Source: Schistosoma haematobium
Taxonomy: Eukaryota > Platyhelminthes > Trematoda > Strigeidida > Schistosomatidae
DNA: 64,000 nt
Reading direction: 5' to 3'
NCBI RefSeq assembly: GCF_000699445.3
Contig: NC_067196.1
Location: 84,744,364-84,808,363 of the forward strand
Positions 12,560 to 27,100 of the stretch are shown piece by piece. The notes beneath the pieces were generated by a model. That model ran no database searches and was not told the DNA's origin. It worked only from the letters and a program-made list of their open reading frames with translations. The stretch's first letter is position 1, and each line of letters starts with the position of its first letter. The position numbers were made by a program, and so were the translations under genes.

Positions 12560-15500
12560 CTGTTTTCTTTCATAGAACAAGGACGAGATTTCGAGACATT
12601 TACTAGTATTATTCACTACCTTCTTCGTGAAATTATTTATTCTTTCTGTCAATTTCATTTGTTTATTAGTTTTCTACTGCATAATGTGATAGATAGTTTA
12701 TTTTTTATTTCTAGGTAAATATTATTTCGTTTAGTTGAACGTTTTCATCTAGCCGTATTCTTTTTTAGCTAGTCGATTCAGTTATCTTAATGGACATAGC
12801 AGATTTAACATCAAGTGCTTTTTAGTCTGTGTTGATATTGCATAAAACCCCGTAGTTTGGTATTCTTGATCCAAAAAAAGAGACTGTATAAAATTGACCG
12901 CTCTTGCATTTTTGACTCCTTGATGTTAGCATACTGAGGAGTCTATAAATTTCCAGCGGTTAAAATGTCGGTGTCTAACTGTTCAAGTACCAAGATGTAT
13001 CAATATTTTCTTAAAATTATTGGTAGTTTATGTTTGCATTTATCGCTTCCGTCAAATATGTGACTTTTCTAAGTATACCTCTCTATATTATACTTTAGAT
13101 ATTGGTGTGTACAGCTTGAAGCTATTCTACGAAACATATTCATTTGTTTAAAATCAGTCAGTTTTACTCATCGTAGAACTGCGTACATATATGCATTGGT
13201 CCTAGTTGTCCTACCACATTAGCAGAGCGAAATAAAATTATCGAGACAAATCCTAGAGTTGTAAGGGTATTAATAGTATTGGTGATAGTAGGGAAAAATG
13301 GGTATATAAGATATAATTCGAGAAACAATGTGGATTCGTAGAATAAACAAGTTATGAGATAATTTGGAAACCTAAGATCTAAGGGAATACAAGGAGTGAG
13401 TTCAACCGTGTTATTGGGAATAATTTTGAGCCATATCAGCCTGTAACCATTGGTGACGATAATTACACGGACGAGATTACACTAACGAGATAGTCCGCAC
13501 CTACCTACATGTTTCAGTCCAATTGTTAATGAATTCATGAACCACATTTTGGTTTGGATGCCTCTAGCTTTCAGCCTATTTTTACATCAGCCGTCATCGC
13601 TCGTCAGCTAAATATTGGATAGCCCTCACCGTAAGACTTGAAGGTCCTGAGTTTGACACTTTGTGGGGTCGTTTATGCTCACCTTCAATTCGCTCTATAC
13701 TAGAACGAAACAGCTGTCCATTGCTTTCTAGTTTTTAATCGAGGTCATTCCGTAATGTAAACCATAAATCATATAGAAATTATTGGATGAAATCATACTG
13801 TATTTTCTTTTTTGAAATTTTACCCATATATATTAAACTACTAGAGAAAGTTATTTTAGTCGTATTTAAAGCATTAAGCAACAAAGATGAATTATTGTTT
13901 AAAGTACCATGTTGATTTAGATCAAGTAAATCTACCCAGAATCAGTTTCTCTCCTCCTGCAAAAATTGTATCTCTTAATCTAATATTAAGAACTGTATGG
14001 TTTTATCAAGGGTCAGTATAAAGTCAGTAAATAAATTTTGTTTGTCCACTTTAATTCACAATGTTACTTGGTTTCACAACTTTATAACAGATATGGGTCC
14101 AAATAGCTAATTGATTTACACAAGTTTATTCGCTATTTTTCTCAATGTATCACATATGTAACGTCCTTGATCTGTCTACCCAATAATATACAAACTTCTT
14201 CAACCTCGAGGCTAGAATTGCATGAGTCTGAACTTCAACTAACAGCCTTGGGTAGAGAGACGAAAACCATATCACCTGACCGGTTGACAAGCGATAGAGA
14301 AGACGACTCAACTAGAACAGTCATTCCGATTTAGATCAGTTTAAAAAGATATATAAATACACAGATGAATAACATGACCACAACGAAAAAGCAATTAGAA
14401 AAATACATTATGTCCAGAATGGAGATTAGGATAGAAAAATGGAGTACCAAACGTTACGTTTAAATCACAATAGCTTTGAAACAGAATAGGGTATGGCAAT
14501 GAATAATACAGCAAACGAAAGCTTATGGCTTTTAGAATAAATTAAGGATTAAACTAAATGTTAGTACTTCACAAATAGTGAATTAAGTGAAATCATACAT
14601 TTTTGATAATAAGAATAGATAGAAAAATATCCTTTCTATTTGTATAGGTTCGTGTAGATTGTTGAGTTTTGAATGACATAATGAGTTGTTCATTGTTATA
14701 CCACCACTGAAAACGTGGAAGCATTGCTCAAGAGTCTCATTGGGGTGGAACGGCCGTTCAGTACCTCCAGGTTTTAAATGGTAGTCTACATTGATCGAAG
14801 AAAAATATCTCACTGTATTTTTCGATTCCTTGTTTGTGTTTGTACTGTAGCCAGATTATTTTAAAGGTGATATAACTAAATGAACTGGAAATCTTGTTTA
14901 GATTTAAGGATAAAAAGCTAAAGCAATTAGTACATTTGATAAATTTCGATCGTGTAATAAGAAGACGAAGATTATCAGAACTATGTGATGATATATTAGC
15001 GCAATATATTTCGAATAATCTGACCACACATTATATACTTGCTAAGGTCAACTAGACTAGAAATAAGTAATAGAAAACAAGGATAATGAAGAAATAATGT
15101 GAGAACAATTTGAAACCTCATCACTCTGGATAATAAGCTAATATTACCATGGTAGGTTTAAAGTGAGAAAGAACTGTTTCTAAATAGACGAAGGGGGTTT
15201 GGATTTTCTTCTGGCTAAGGCTTCCATAAACCTTAGTATACACCCTATGACACTTTTGCACAACGCTACAAAAGCCGAGTTAAGACCAATCTTACGACTT
15301 GTTTCAATTATGTTTTTGGCAATAGAGGATGATGGATGTTTATCTTCTACTCTTATTGGGTCATTTGATTCTATTTGTTTCTGAAACCATTTAGGTACAT
15401 GTTCATACACCCTAATCTTGAGTTCATAATTACTTCTGTATATTCAGCTTGTGCCTTGACTTTTTCTGCTCTTGTTCGTCTGATGCTGATTATCATTTCC

Positions 15501-18500
15501 TTGTTCTTCCACTCTTGAATCTTGTCCAGCGTTTCGATAGAGATCCATCCCTTTCGATTATGCTAGTTGCGTTCCAACACCTGATATGCTGAAGTTAGTG
15601 CTTCAGTGACCCCTTTCCAGTTGTCCTCCATCGTAGTTTCTTCTTTAAGTAGATTCTGTAAGGTTGGGAACCTGTTAAAAGTTATCTTGAATTGGTTGAG
15701 TTTGCCAGTATCTCGAAGGATGTCTGTACTAAACCTTTGTACTGCTGTTTCCCTTGCTGTCCAGTGTCTTTTTAGCTTCAGTTTCATCTTTGCCACAGCC
15801 AGTTGGTGATCTGAATCTATATCATCTCTCTTTTTTTCCCACGCCTTCCATTGTCCTTATGAATTTTTTACCGATGCAAATATCATCTATCTGATTGTCC
15901 GTGGTGTGATCCGGTGAGATACATGTAGCTTTGTATACGCGTTTGTGTGGGAATATTGTACCGCCTATAACCACTTTGTTGAATGCGCATAAATTTGCAA
16001 ATCTCTCAACATTTTCGTTTCTCTCCCCCAGTGAATGTTGTCGCATGATATCTTCATAACCGTTGTTATCCAACCTGACTTTGGCGTTTAGGTCTCCCAT
16101 CAGGACAGCATCAGAGTAACTCCTTGAGTGTGTAGAGCATTTCGCTCTTCGTGACTGTAGTACAACAGCATCTCTCCCGTATTTAGCCTTTGCTGTCCAG
16201 GTCGGGTCCAATGGGTTTTACTGATTCCGAGTACTGTCAAGTTGTAATTACTCATTTCCGTTGCTATTTAACTAGTCTTCCCGGTCTCCAACATTATCCG
16301 GACGTTCCATGTACCTATAAAAATTGTTAGTGTTGTGGTTATTAGAAGCGGCCTCGGCCTCGTGACTTCCGAAGAATCTCGGTTTTCATTATGAGGTGTC
16401 ATAATTCCTCCTTGAACTCGGAGCGCAGAGTTGAAATGGTTTAATTTGTTTAATCTGGTTGGCGTTTAGTTCGCATGGTTTTTTTCTACGGGATGGGCTT
16501 TCCGACAATATGTCCAACGCTCCTCCCTTGTGTGGGCCTGGGAGCATCAGTAACTCTAGGAGAGCTGAGTTTCACAAACGTTTTCTATCCCTAAATGAAA
16601 TTAGGGTTTAAAATATAAATGATTGCGTTGTGTATATGCCTCTTCATTGTTTGTTTAACTTATGTATGATTCTTCCAGATCTAAGAAACGTTGTAATTAT
16701 ACAGTGTACTTAATTTCCATTGTTTCCAAGTTCTCTGTAACTGATCGTATTAAATTAAAATCCCTTCTATTGATTGGTTTTCTAATCAGGATCATTTTTA
16801 ATTTCCTTATTATTGTTGTCTATTGCTTGTATATTCACTTTTTGTCTGATATAGGGTTTTGAATAAAATTGTATATCCTAAACCATTAAGTCATTTTCGT
16901 ATTGTTATAAGCCTTCTATAATTATCCTATAAACAGAAAAATATCAAGCCAATCGGTGTCTTTAGTAAATTCCTTATAAATGTCCAAGTCAAGCCTGCTT
17001 TTTATTCAAAATGTGATGTGGTTTACAAGCTAATTAACATACCTAGTAATGTTAGATGTAGCAATTTGAGGCAATACTCATCTTAAGCTGTCTACTAATA
17101 ACTGTTCTTGTTGAAAGTCCAAAAATGTCCTTTGAATGAGACTCTAGAAACCCAGCAGAAGTTTGTCTGTTTAATAGACATTTTGTTCTTTTTTCTAACT
17201 TAATATTAATAAGATGTGTGAATAAAATGTATCCTGCTGGTTTTCTGTCAAACATAAGATAAATTTGTGTTGTACAAAATTAACCTAGTGTCAACTTTAT
17301 TTTCAATGGTATAAATCATTCCCTTGTTGTTAATGTTATGAACTGAAATTGATTGGTCTGTTGTTGAGGCATATACATCGTCAATTGATAGCTTCGATAA
17401 TATTGTTATGTCACACGTTTTTTTTTAAAAAATTAAAGTTAGATTAGTGACCAACAGGTACGAGTTCGAAATAGAACAAAACAGATGTTTTGGATTCCAC
17501 TGTTAACCATTATTCAACTTTACTTATTATAACGGTTGTTTTGCCTACAAAAACCATACTTTGTCAACTGTTGACACATAATCATCTGTTAGTTTATTCC
17601 TAGTTTGAAAGCACAGGATACTTTAATTACACTAGCGATTATTATTATCATTATTGTTATTATTATTATTATTATGTATTAGTCTGTACACTAAAATGCA
17701 TGTATATTGTTTTTAAGTTGTTTTTTTTGTGTTGATTATGCACTGAAGTGGTTTCAAATTGTTTTATTCTATCAAACACTGTTTTTCCTCATCTCATTTT
17801 CTTCTTTGTATTTGCATGTAATGAGTATAGTGTTTGAATTCTTGTATTGTGTTTTCATATTTATTGTAATGAATTTTAGAGAAATCAGTTTGAGCAAAAT
17901 ATTAAAAACAATGTTTTATTTTCTTTAATTTAAAGTAAATATGTTCTCTTATTTAAGTAATAGTGTTCAATTACATTTATATTACATTATAGGTTATCAA
18001 TAGACTCATACGGAATAAATTGTCTCATTAAAATTGTTGGGTTTTTTTTACTGTTATATTGAGTAGTATGAATTTGTACTCCATAGAATGCAAAGATTGC
18101 AGATTATCTTTTTTTTCTTTTTTTTGACGCTCATCAATTTATGACTTTGTGTCTGAAGTGAATCTCAAAGTTAATTTTTCAGTGAATTTATGAATGGATT
18201 ATCTTATATAGTAATTATTATAAGACACAATTGTAATGTTTGTCTACTTCTTAATAATGAACAAATACTCAGTAATCTACTTACAAGTATTCATTTGCGA
18301 ATATGAACTATTTGTTGTGTAAAAACATTAATGATCCTTCTACTAAATTGTCTATATGTCTTTAAGTAAGTAAGTAAAAAAACTTATTGAATTTGTTACC
18401 TCTACTAGTTGTATCAGTTGAACATTTGACAATTAAACATACTTCTCTCTAATCTTCTAGTATTATGCTGACTGCATAGGCTATGACACATCAAATTAAC

Positions 18501-21045
18501 AGAACATTTGAAGATTAACAATAAAAAGATGCTGTTATATGGAAAATAATAATTCGATATTGAATAATTACAACTGAAATCATATTAGTCGAACTTGTAC
18601 ATTAAACTTGATATACAATAACCCTACATAACACTTAAGTATTATTACGTTTTTTTAAATACTTTTTGTACGTTTGGCCTTTTTGATTGATTGATTTCCT
18701 TTCTAGTTGATGAACCGAATGTTTTTGGACCGCATACATCACGATTCAGGCGATATGTTCATATGGGTGCGTATTTTTTTTCCTTTACCACACAACCAAC
18801 ATGCTTACCTTTTGACCTGGTGTCATCGTTTATGGATTTTATTATTATTTTTCCCCTCATTTATAATCTTCGTCTCCTAGTTTCTAATGACTAATAATAA
18901 TCCTTTATTTCATAACAATATCATATATGTTTTGTTTGAATCTTGTGTTTCCCGTTATAAACCCGTATAAGGTGAAAATTTGATACCTGGAATGTTAGTT
19001 TTTCTGTACATACCTTGTAATATTGAAATATCTATAGCTTAACCTAAGTCGATTGTTGGTAAATAGTTCAGTCGTATCTATATATACTCATATTATATTT
19101 CGAATTCTTGTTTTCTTGTTATGTCAATCATCTTACCATGTGGTAAATCATTATTTGTTTGTCTGTTTTTCTTAACGTTGTTCACTATAGATCATCGATT
19201 GTTTTGTCTAAGTTTTACGTGTATTTGTTTCAATGTATATTTCCAGTCGTATGGGTACGCATGAGTGAATTGTTCACTTCAAAGCACTTGAAAAGAGCAT
19301 TACATAATAACATGTATATACACACAACACACCGAAAATGAAACTTTCGCCGACTTAAATTAATAGTCATTAATAATCCTTTCAATTGATTGATTCCTGG
19401 TGTCACTTTGTCTAACTATTTTCTCTTCATCTTATAAATTGAAAAAATCTTGTTAATGTACAATTTGTTTGCAAAATTTTTATCACACAATTAGCTTTGT
19501 GTCTGTTGTCAATTGTAGGTGGTGTATCAGTAATGCTTAATAAAGCTAAATACTGACCTCCCTCCATGAATTTGTTGGTTAAATATGTTTTTGAAATTGT
19601 TGTAATATGAGCTTTTTTCCGTCATCGAAATTCGAATTCCTACAAGCTGATGAAGCAAATTTGTAGCTGAGGTCATACTAGTTTATGTAGTTAATAACAG
19701 CTTCTATAGACATTGGATTTGATTGGTTGTATGAACAATAATTCATAGTATAATATGTCTGCAGAGCGAACTGTTTTTAACTTAACATGTTATAATACCG
19801 TAGTTCTTTTATTTCTATCCTGTTAATCATGATGATTTCATATTGAAATTCAGTGGAAGCCTCACGACCAAGTCATCTAACCCAGAAAACACAACAGGTT
19901 TTTTTGTATCCTGAATAAAATTTGAGTTGTTTTTCGGCTCTTAAGACAATGCCATCTACCTGTGTTTCATCCAATCGTAACTGTCACGTTGATATGGTCG
20001 TCCGGTTTGTATATCATGAGGATTCGCTCGATTTACATTGACTGAAATATTTATTTATTTAGTTCCTGATATATCAGATAAGTTGGTTGAATATTATTAG
20101 AACTGAAAAGGGCAAATTCATGATCTGAGTACGAAACTGTACTCATCATCATATACATAAATGTACCATCTAATCTCTCATAACACTGAAAACCGACTTG
20201 TGTTTTATTTTTATATACAAGACAAAAAAATCAATATAACAATTACAAACACATTTTCATGGTTTCTTTATTGTCCATCTTCTTGTCCTCGCCTTCAATA
20301 TCTTCATCTGAAGTTTTTAAAAAATATGGTTGTAACTAGTATTAACTAGATATCTTCCCCTCACTCTAATTTTTGCAAGCTAGTCAATATATATATTCAA
20401 TCTTCTTTTGTGTTGTGTGTATTTTGTTTTACTCTCTTTCCAACGTGTTAGTTACTTATACATCCATATATACACGTATATTTATAACTTTATCTATATA
20501 ACCAGGTTTGTGCATTTTTTTCTGTTTCGTTGCTCTTTATAGAGTTAGTTTATGAGAATACCAATTTTAAATTGTGTTTTGTTTCTTTTTACTACTACTA
20601 CTACTACTACACCCACACTCATTCATACTAATGGTTAATAACATATATATAAGCATAATTCTTAGTGTAGCAATTCTATTAGGAAGCAAGATATATATAT
20701 TTCATCATATTTATGTGTTATTATAATTAATTTCATGTTGGTATAGCTCAAGCAGCTGTTGGTAAGTGGATTTACTGATTATTTTTATGGTTGTTGTGTT
20801 ATGGTTCTGTGTTTTTGTAATATTTATCCGTTGGTGTATTTTCATTTTAATCAACAATAAAAAAAAGCAGTTTATTGTAGATTTTCATATTGATCTTATG
20901 CATGACTTTTATCTAGCATTTCTCTTTTTTTGTTTATATCACTTCAAAATATCATAGAATTTTCTTATTTCCACTTGGTAATTTGGACAGTTTTGAGTAT
21001 ATACATGTATAGATGATAGTGTAAATAATGTTGAGAATGTTCATT

Positions 21046-21142
<97 letters not shown>

Positions 21143-24100
21143 ATTGCTACATCAGGCATTATTCAACGGAATTACTATAATTGATAGGGTGTGGATGTGT
21201 AATGATGAATACATTTACAAGTATAAACCATTGAATACCAACTCCAATGGTCTGAATGATTAAGCTCTCTCTACCAGACCTGGACACATGATTAGGTACT
21301 ACAAACGGAATAATTGAACAATACTTCATAGTTCTCTATGATTACAAATCTTTTTTTCCATAATTATCATGTTTTAATCAATAAATCAGAATGTCTATTT
21401 CTGAGTGCATAAAATAATATCTTCACACATCTGTCTATATTGTTACCACCACAATAAAAGATTAATTTTACAACCATTGAAATTATTTGGTATCCATTTT
21501 TAACAACTTACTATTTAAGGTTAAGTAGTTTTATCTGCATTCCTTTTAATACGCAAAATATGTCAATGTTTATTTTTTCAATGAAAAGAATTGCTTTCTA
21601 TGTGTTTATGTGTGTGAATTAGTTCTTGTTTAGTACTTGATTGGTGGTGGTAATAGTAATATTTGTCTTCATCCAAAGATTATTTAAATTTTTGTTTTTG
21701 AAGTGAAGTTTTTTTTGTTGTCAGTCTCCAGATAGAGTAGTAGGTGACATTTTCTCAAATCATTATCACTTTTAAAATTTCTCTCGGTGATTATTGATCT
21801 TACTAGGTCTTTTAGTTATTATTTTTTTCTATAATTTACGACTTCTAACTTAGAACACGCAGTTTGATTAGGACTGAGAAATACTGGACATACATGACAT
21901 TAATCACTACTCAGTGGTGAATACATGTCATTCCTAAAGACGATAGTCACTTACGGTCTGGATAGCTCAGTGATAACGTCTGTGTGACATGGGAATATCA
22001 GCTACCTGAAGTTTATAGGTATACCTTGCTGACGAGTGCCAATTTGCACAAAACCTAGGTCATGCACAGTTTTCCTTTCGACTACCTCTAACTCCCAACA
22101 TACATGTGTTTTATCTTAAAATGTGTAACCTTGTATCTAAACAGGTGGCTGACGACATTTTGCTATCTACATGTATTATCATCATATATTTTCCGTTTCA
22201 TTATTAGTTTTTGAAGTATAATTATTTTTCATTATTTAATTGTTTACTTTGTGTTCTTCTGTACAATTGACCAAGAAAATCTAACACTATCACTTAGTTA
22301 AAATCTAAAATTTCATTCTTATAAATTCACTAAAAGTGTTCTTATAAAAATGCATTCAAAAGAGAATTAGAATAATTAACAAGAAGTTTCTCATCAGTGA
22401 TTTACTCATTAAAGGTTTTTGAACCTAACTCCTTTCTAACATAGTTGTAATTTGAGTGTTTTTTCTTATCATATTCAACCTCTATTTTCCGTAATCCTTT
22501 TAAATAACAAATTAATTTATCTTTTTTTGGATTAAGGACAACCCTGATACTCCTATATAATTTATGACGATACTGTAGTTTCTAATGTAAATTAACTTGT
22601 TCAGCACGTACGCTCTAGGTGTAAGGGCAAACGATGCTGCTCCGTTGCCTGAACCAATGTATTTGGGGCAGTTTCGATCCCACAATTTAATGAATAAAAG
22701 TCAAACGTCATAATCATTAAGCCATCGCTCCATAACACTGTATAAACAATACTATACCTTTAGTATGATTTTTGTAATAAACTTTCACGTAATGGGATTT
22801 AATCTTTGTCATGATTTTAGGCGTGTTAAGGATATATATGTATAATTAAACCCAAATTATGTTACCCCTCTTGAGGCATAGCCTGCTGACCAGGAATCTC
22901 CAACTTGTTTTGTCCCTGGCTCTTCTTTCCATTTCTCTCTTAGTGCTATTCATTTTTTTCGATACCTGCCTCCAGTTCCTGGCACAATATACAAATATAT
23001 ATACTATTCATTCTCGGTTATTTTCACCGCCTAAAGAAACTTCCTCGTGAGGTGCTTGATAAGTATACTGAGTGTTAGGTGTGATCTTTATGAGATGACT
23101 GGTGACTGCAGTGTCGAAGAGATAAATACTCGAGGCCTTTCACACACGACATTTAAGTGAGTAGCTTTGGATACGTTAGCTTCTTACTTTTAATACCTTA
23201 TCGTGGCCAACGGAAGTCTGTGGTTCAATGTGTGGTGTCATACTTTTAGTTCCGATTTTTTATGACCCTCTACCTTCTTTGTGAGAGTGCAGTATGGCTA
23301 CAGATGCTAGTTAACTGAGGGAAGACCCTACTGCCGTTATACCTTAGCACAATCCACGGTACGACTTCGCCCCCGGAACAAAAGTTTGCTGCTTTTAGTC
23401 TTATTATCTTCCAAACGACTCGGTACGACTCAAAGAGACGAATGTTTCAGCCTATATTGGTCGATCAAGCCATAATCTAAACTTGGCCACCATGTAGCAT
23501 TTACGTCAGGAATTATCTCTTATACTATGTATATCTTAAAGCTTAATGGATAAAAATGTATGTCTGGTCAATAGATGACAATAAATGTTTAGATTACAGT
23601 GAACAGTTCAAGAAGTTGACAGGTTAACTCAATCCAAATAACCCAGGTCGTTGGTAGTCCTCCTGTCCTATAATATCATTTATTAGAACCATATATTTCA
23701 AGTCTGTTAATTCCATTCTCTTAGTAACTTTCTCAAAAGTAGTTACATTTTAAGACGGAATTATTAGTGCTAAATTTGTATCAAAGTAAAACGTACTAAA
23801 TTACGCACTTCTTTCTAATATTATGTTTATAAAAACTAATGAAGTTTACTTTTTTCCACCTAACTCAACGTCTTAATTGTTGATTAATTTGTTAAACAAC
23901 TATACATACTAATATGAAAATTTGATCACTTTCATTCATAATAAAGGTTTGATAGTTTTCCTAATGATTATCTTCATGTAATACTTTCAAACTGTAAACG
24001 TATGCCTAATGTAAACAGTTATGTATTTCGACTTTGATATATATTGATGGTGTTTAAGGACTAGTCATACTACCTGACTGATCAACCTGAAGTATATAGT

Positions 24101-27100
24101 GGGGTGTGTTTCAGCCTGTAATTTATTAATTACAAACTCTGAATGGTTTGCTTTATCCACTGAACCACTAGTTTATATATTACTTCAGAACTAATGGAGG
24201 TTAAGAGTCCCGTTCGATTTAAATGAAGATTCTGATGTATATGCTATTTAATCGTTGCAAAATATATGTGATATATATATAATAATATAATAATAATAAT
24301 ATATAATATATATGATTACTGTATTGAGTTACATATGCTCAAATGTTTTAAGGCATTATACATTGGTGTGAAGCTGATTCAGTTCTGTATTATTATAGCA
24401 GATTGTACATTGTATTGAGTGATATAATCAGTATATTATAATTTTTTTTATGTTTAAAATTATCTGCTTTATTCATAGTTTGATAAGCACGATATTTTTT
24501 TTCATCGACTTTTGTCAATTTCATTTTGGTTAAAATTTGAACATTGTTCCAGTCTGGTTCACCTTTCAGATTACTTGACCTTGAAATGCTTTTAATTACT
24601 ACATGGTACTCTGATTGTGTTGTTGTCTAGTATGTCCGTCTTTTCGTTCATCCGTCTGTCTTTGTCTCCCTTTTTATATGTATTTCTGTTCAATACCATA
24701 CTTTAGTATGTATATATATATGGCGTTGACATATTGTTCTTTTGTCTGAATCCGTTTTAAAGCAAATCTTCTGTACATCCCCTTTATCATATTGTCATTT
24801 CATAAAGTTACTTTTTGATCTCTTTTTATATGGCCAGCTATTCACTTTTTGTTTGCTTTGTTTTACTATTTTATCGAATAAATAGCATTAAAGCAAAGTA
24901 CTTCAAAACGTCTTCATCGTCCTATGGCTGCTATCAAAACTCTAGATGGTATGTGTGCCGTTTCGAAATTGTTCATATTAATATTTCATTCATAGTTGTT
25001 TCTTTCCTTTTTTGTTTTGTATTATTTATACCTTTTCACTAGAAAAAGTCACATTTTTTCAGAGTTTAACAGTCATACTTCATTAATAGGTGATTTGATT
25101 TTAATTTACGACAATTATCAGCTGATTTTACATGTGATGATGATGATACACTATCGACTTTATCCAGTTTTTTTTTGTTGGTAAAAGCTTACGTCAAAGG
25201 CTCTGTGTAACAAGTGTGATCACGGATTTGATTTTACGATTAAACAGTGTTGTCTGATAACCTGACTAGTATGTTAAACGTTTTTTTAGTCTTGGTCATA
25301 ATTAGTCGAATTCTAATGATTTAGTTAGATGTTTATTACTTACAGAAATAGATTAACCAAGTATAGCTTTTATGTACTTCGTTTACTGTCACATTTTATT
25401 TGAGAGCTACTGATCTCTCACCTGGTTGCCTGAACTGAAGTAGAGATAGAATAAATATTCGAAAGTATGAATCTCCGTAAGCTTTCATCACTAAACCACA
25501 ACAATCTCTGCTTATAGCTTAAATCAAATGTTTGAAAATCATCCTGGTTATTGTGTTACTTGTTTATATGCGAGATTCATGTTGCTAGATTATCGATTTA
25601 CTATGTAGTATTCTAATTGTAACACACCGCAAACCCTGGATCATTCGATCTGTGACGAAGTTTTGCGTGTACATATTAGCTCGAAGTCACATACTTGACA
25701 TAAAACGACCATACATATAAGTGGTTAAACAATACACTTTAAGGAAACTTAAAAATTAAATTTATCGAAAGGCTTTCTCTTATCATAACCAATGCTTACA
25801 ATTTCGCTTAATCCACTGTTAGTATTTTGCTAATTCACTCTTCCCCTCTCTTTCATATATATCAACTGCTCCGTAGATACTATTGATTTGGCTGACAAGT
25901 AAGCATGAAGATATATATTTATAACATTGACTTTTTTCATGTGAAACGCATTCATACACATACGTTTTAAATCATTTATATTTGATTTCAGTAAACTTAT
26001 TAATTTTCATATATTTCTCCAGTATTTCATTAAGATATCTGTTTCGTTTACACTAATCGATTATGGGTTAGAAATAAATTTCATGTCACCTCATTCCTGT
26101 TGCCGGTCAAATTTTAACTGTATAGTACCCAACGTAATCTCGATAATATCACAATGACTCTTGTTTAAGATATGCTCAAACCAAGTCAACCCATAAGAAG
26201 CTTCTATGGTAAAGATCTCCACAACCATTTAATGGCAGATGTTGCCCCGAAGATCGAAGGTCCTACCCCCGATCACTATTGTATGTGCACTGCTTAAGAG
26301 TCCCATATTAGAACGAAATCACTGTTCAGTAACTCCTGGTTTTCTAACTTAGATCTGCTCGAGATTTTGATAACATTTGACAGTCTCCAGAAACTATTGT
26401 GATAATAGTATTTAGGTTGGTCTACAAAAGAACATATTTTTTAAAATAATGTTTGGATTTACCACATAATTATAGCTATTTCAATATCTCTTTATAAACA
26501 AGAAATGACCGATTTCGTTCTCATAAGTTAAACCTGGTAAATGACGTTAGAATTATTCAGGTTCTAAACATTTCTACTGTAACTATAAGTCGCAAAAAAG
26601 TACTTCTGTTCTTATGTTTCAGTAATCTCCATGATATCATGTCATGGCTTACTGAATCGTTTAGTTATTCCCTGTGGTTGTTCTGTGACATAAGTTAGTT
26701 ACTTCGCTATGTTTGTTTTTCGTAATTTCGATCACTCTTGAAATCACGGCTCACTTTGATCATAAGGTCTCTGTAGACCTTAATTCCCTATTAGTTTTCT
26801 CCACTAATAGTGTGTATTTGCAATCTTCAGAGAACTCATAATCCCTAGGAAATTCAAATCTGCATCACTGAATGCTCCATTCACGCACATACACATTACC
26901 CTTGAACTGATTGAGCTACGACTGATATCCTGTAAGGATTTGTTAGAAATATGCTAACGATATATATATATAAAATCTAACAATCATAAAGTAAATGCTG
27001 AATTTACAAAATGTCCATCAATTTTCTCAATATGACTCAGACTTCATTGTTCTTGCATTTTCATACAAATTGCATTCTGTTTCCATTCTTTACTGTTCCA

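Larger units (their letters stand above)
9887..18706 (+). other. Large intron, repeat-rich
   Basis: Nearly 9 kb between the end of the kinase domain and the next plausible tail exon. It holds two GC-rich repeats (10150-10320 minus, 11045-11520 plus), two long TA microsatellites, degenerate SINEs (13560-13760, 14690-14800), a minus-strand GIY-YIG remnant (15180-15415) and an endonuclease-bearing LINE fragment (15416-16575). I see no further kinase exon, but a very small exon could be missed. Confidence 0.65.

Noticed and set aside
21955..22045. tRNA-like sequence (GGATAGCTCAGTGATAACG)
   Set aside because: Only an A-box-like stretch; no acceptor stem, anticodon loop or TTCGA arm in the right spacing. 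Probably a SINE head relic.
24893..24950. Possible extra kinase exon reading [17 protein letters not shown] before GTATGT
   Set aside because: Weak acceptor, and its end phase would create a TGA stop when joined to either 27811 or 29534.
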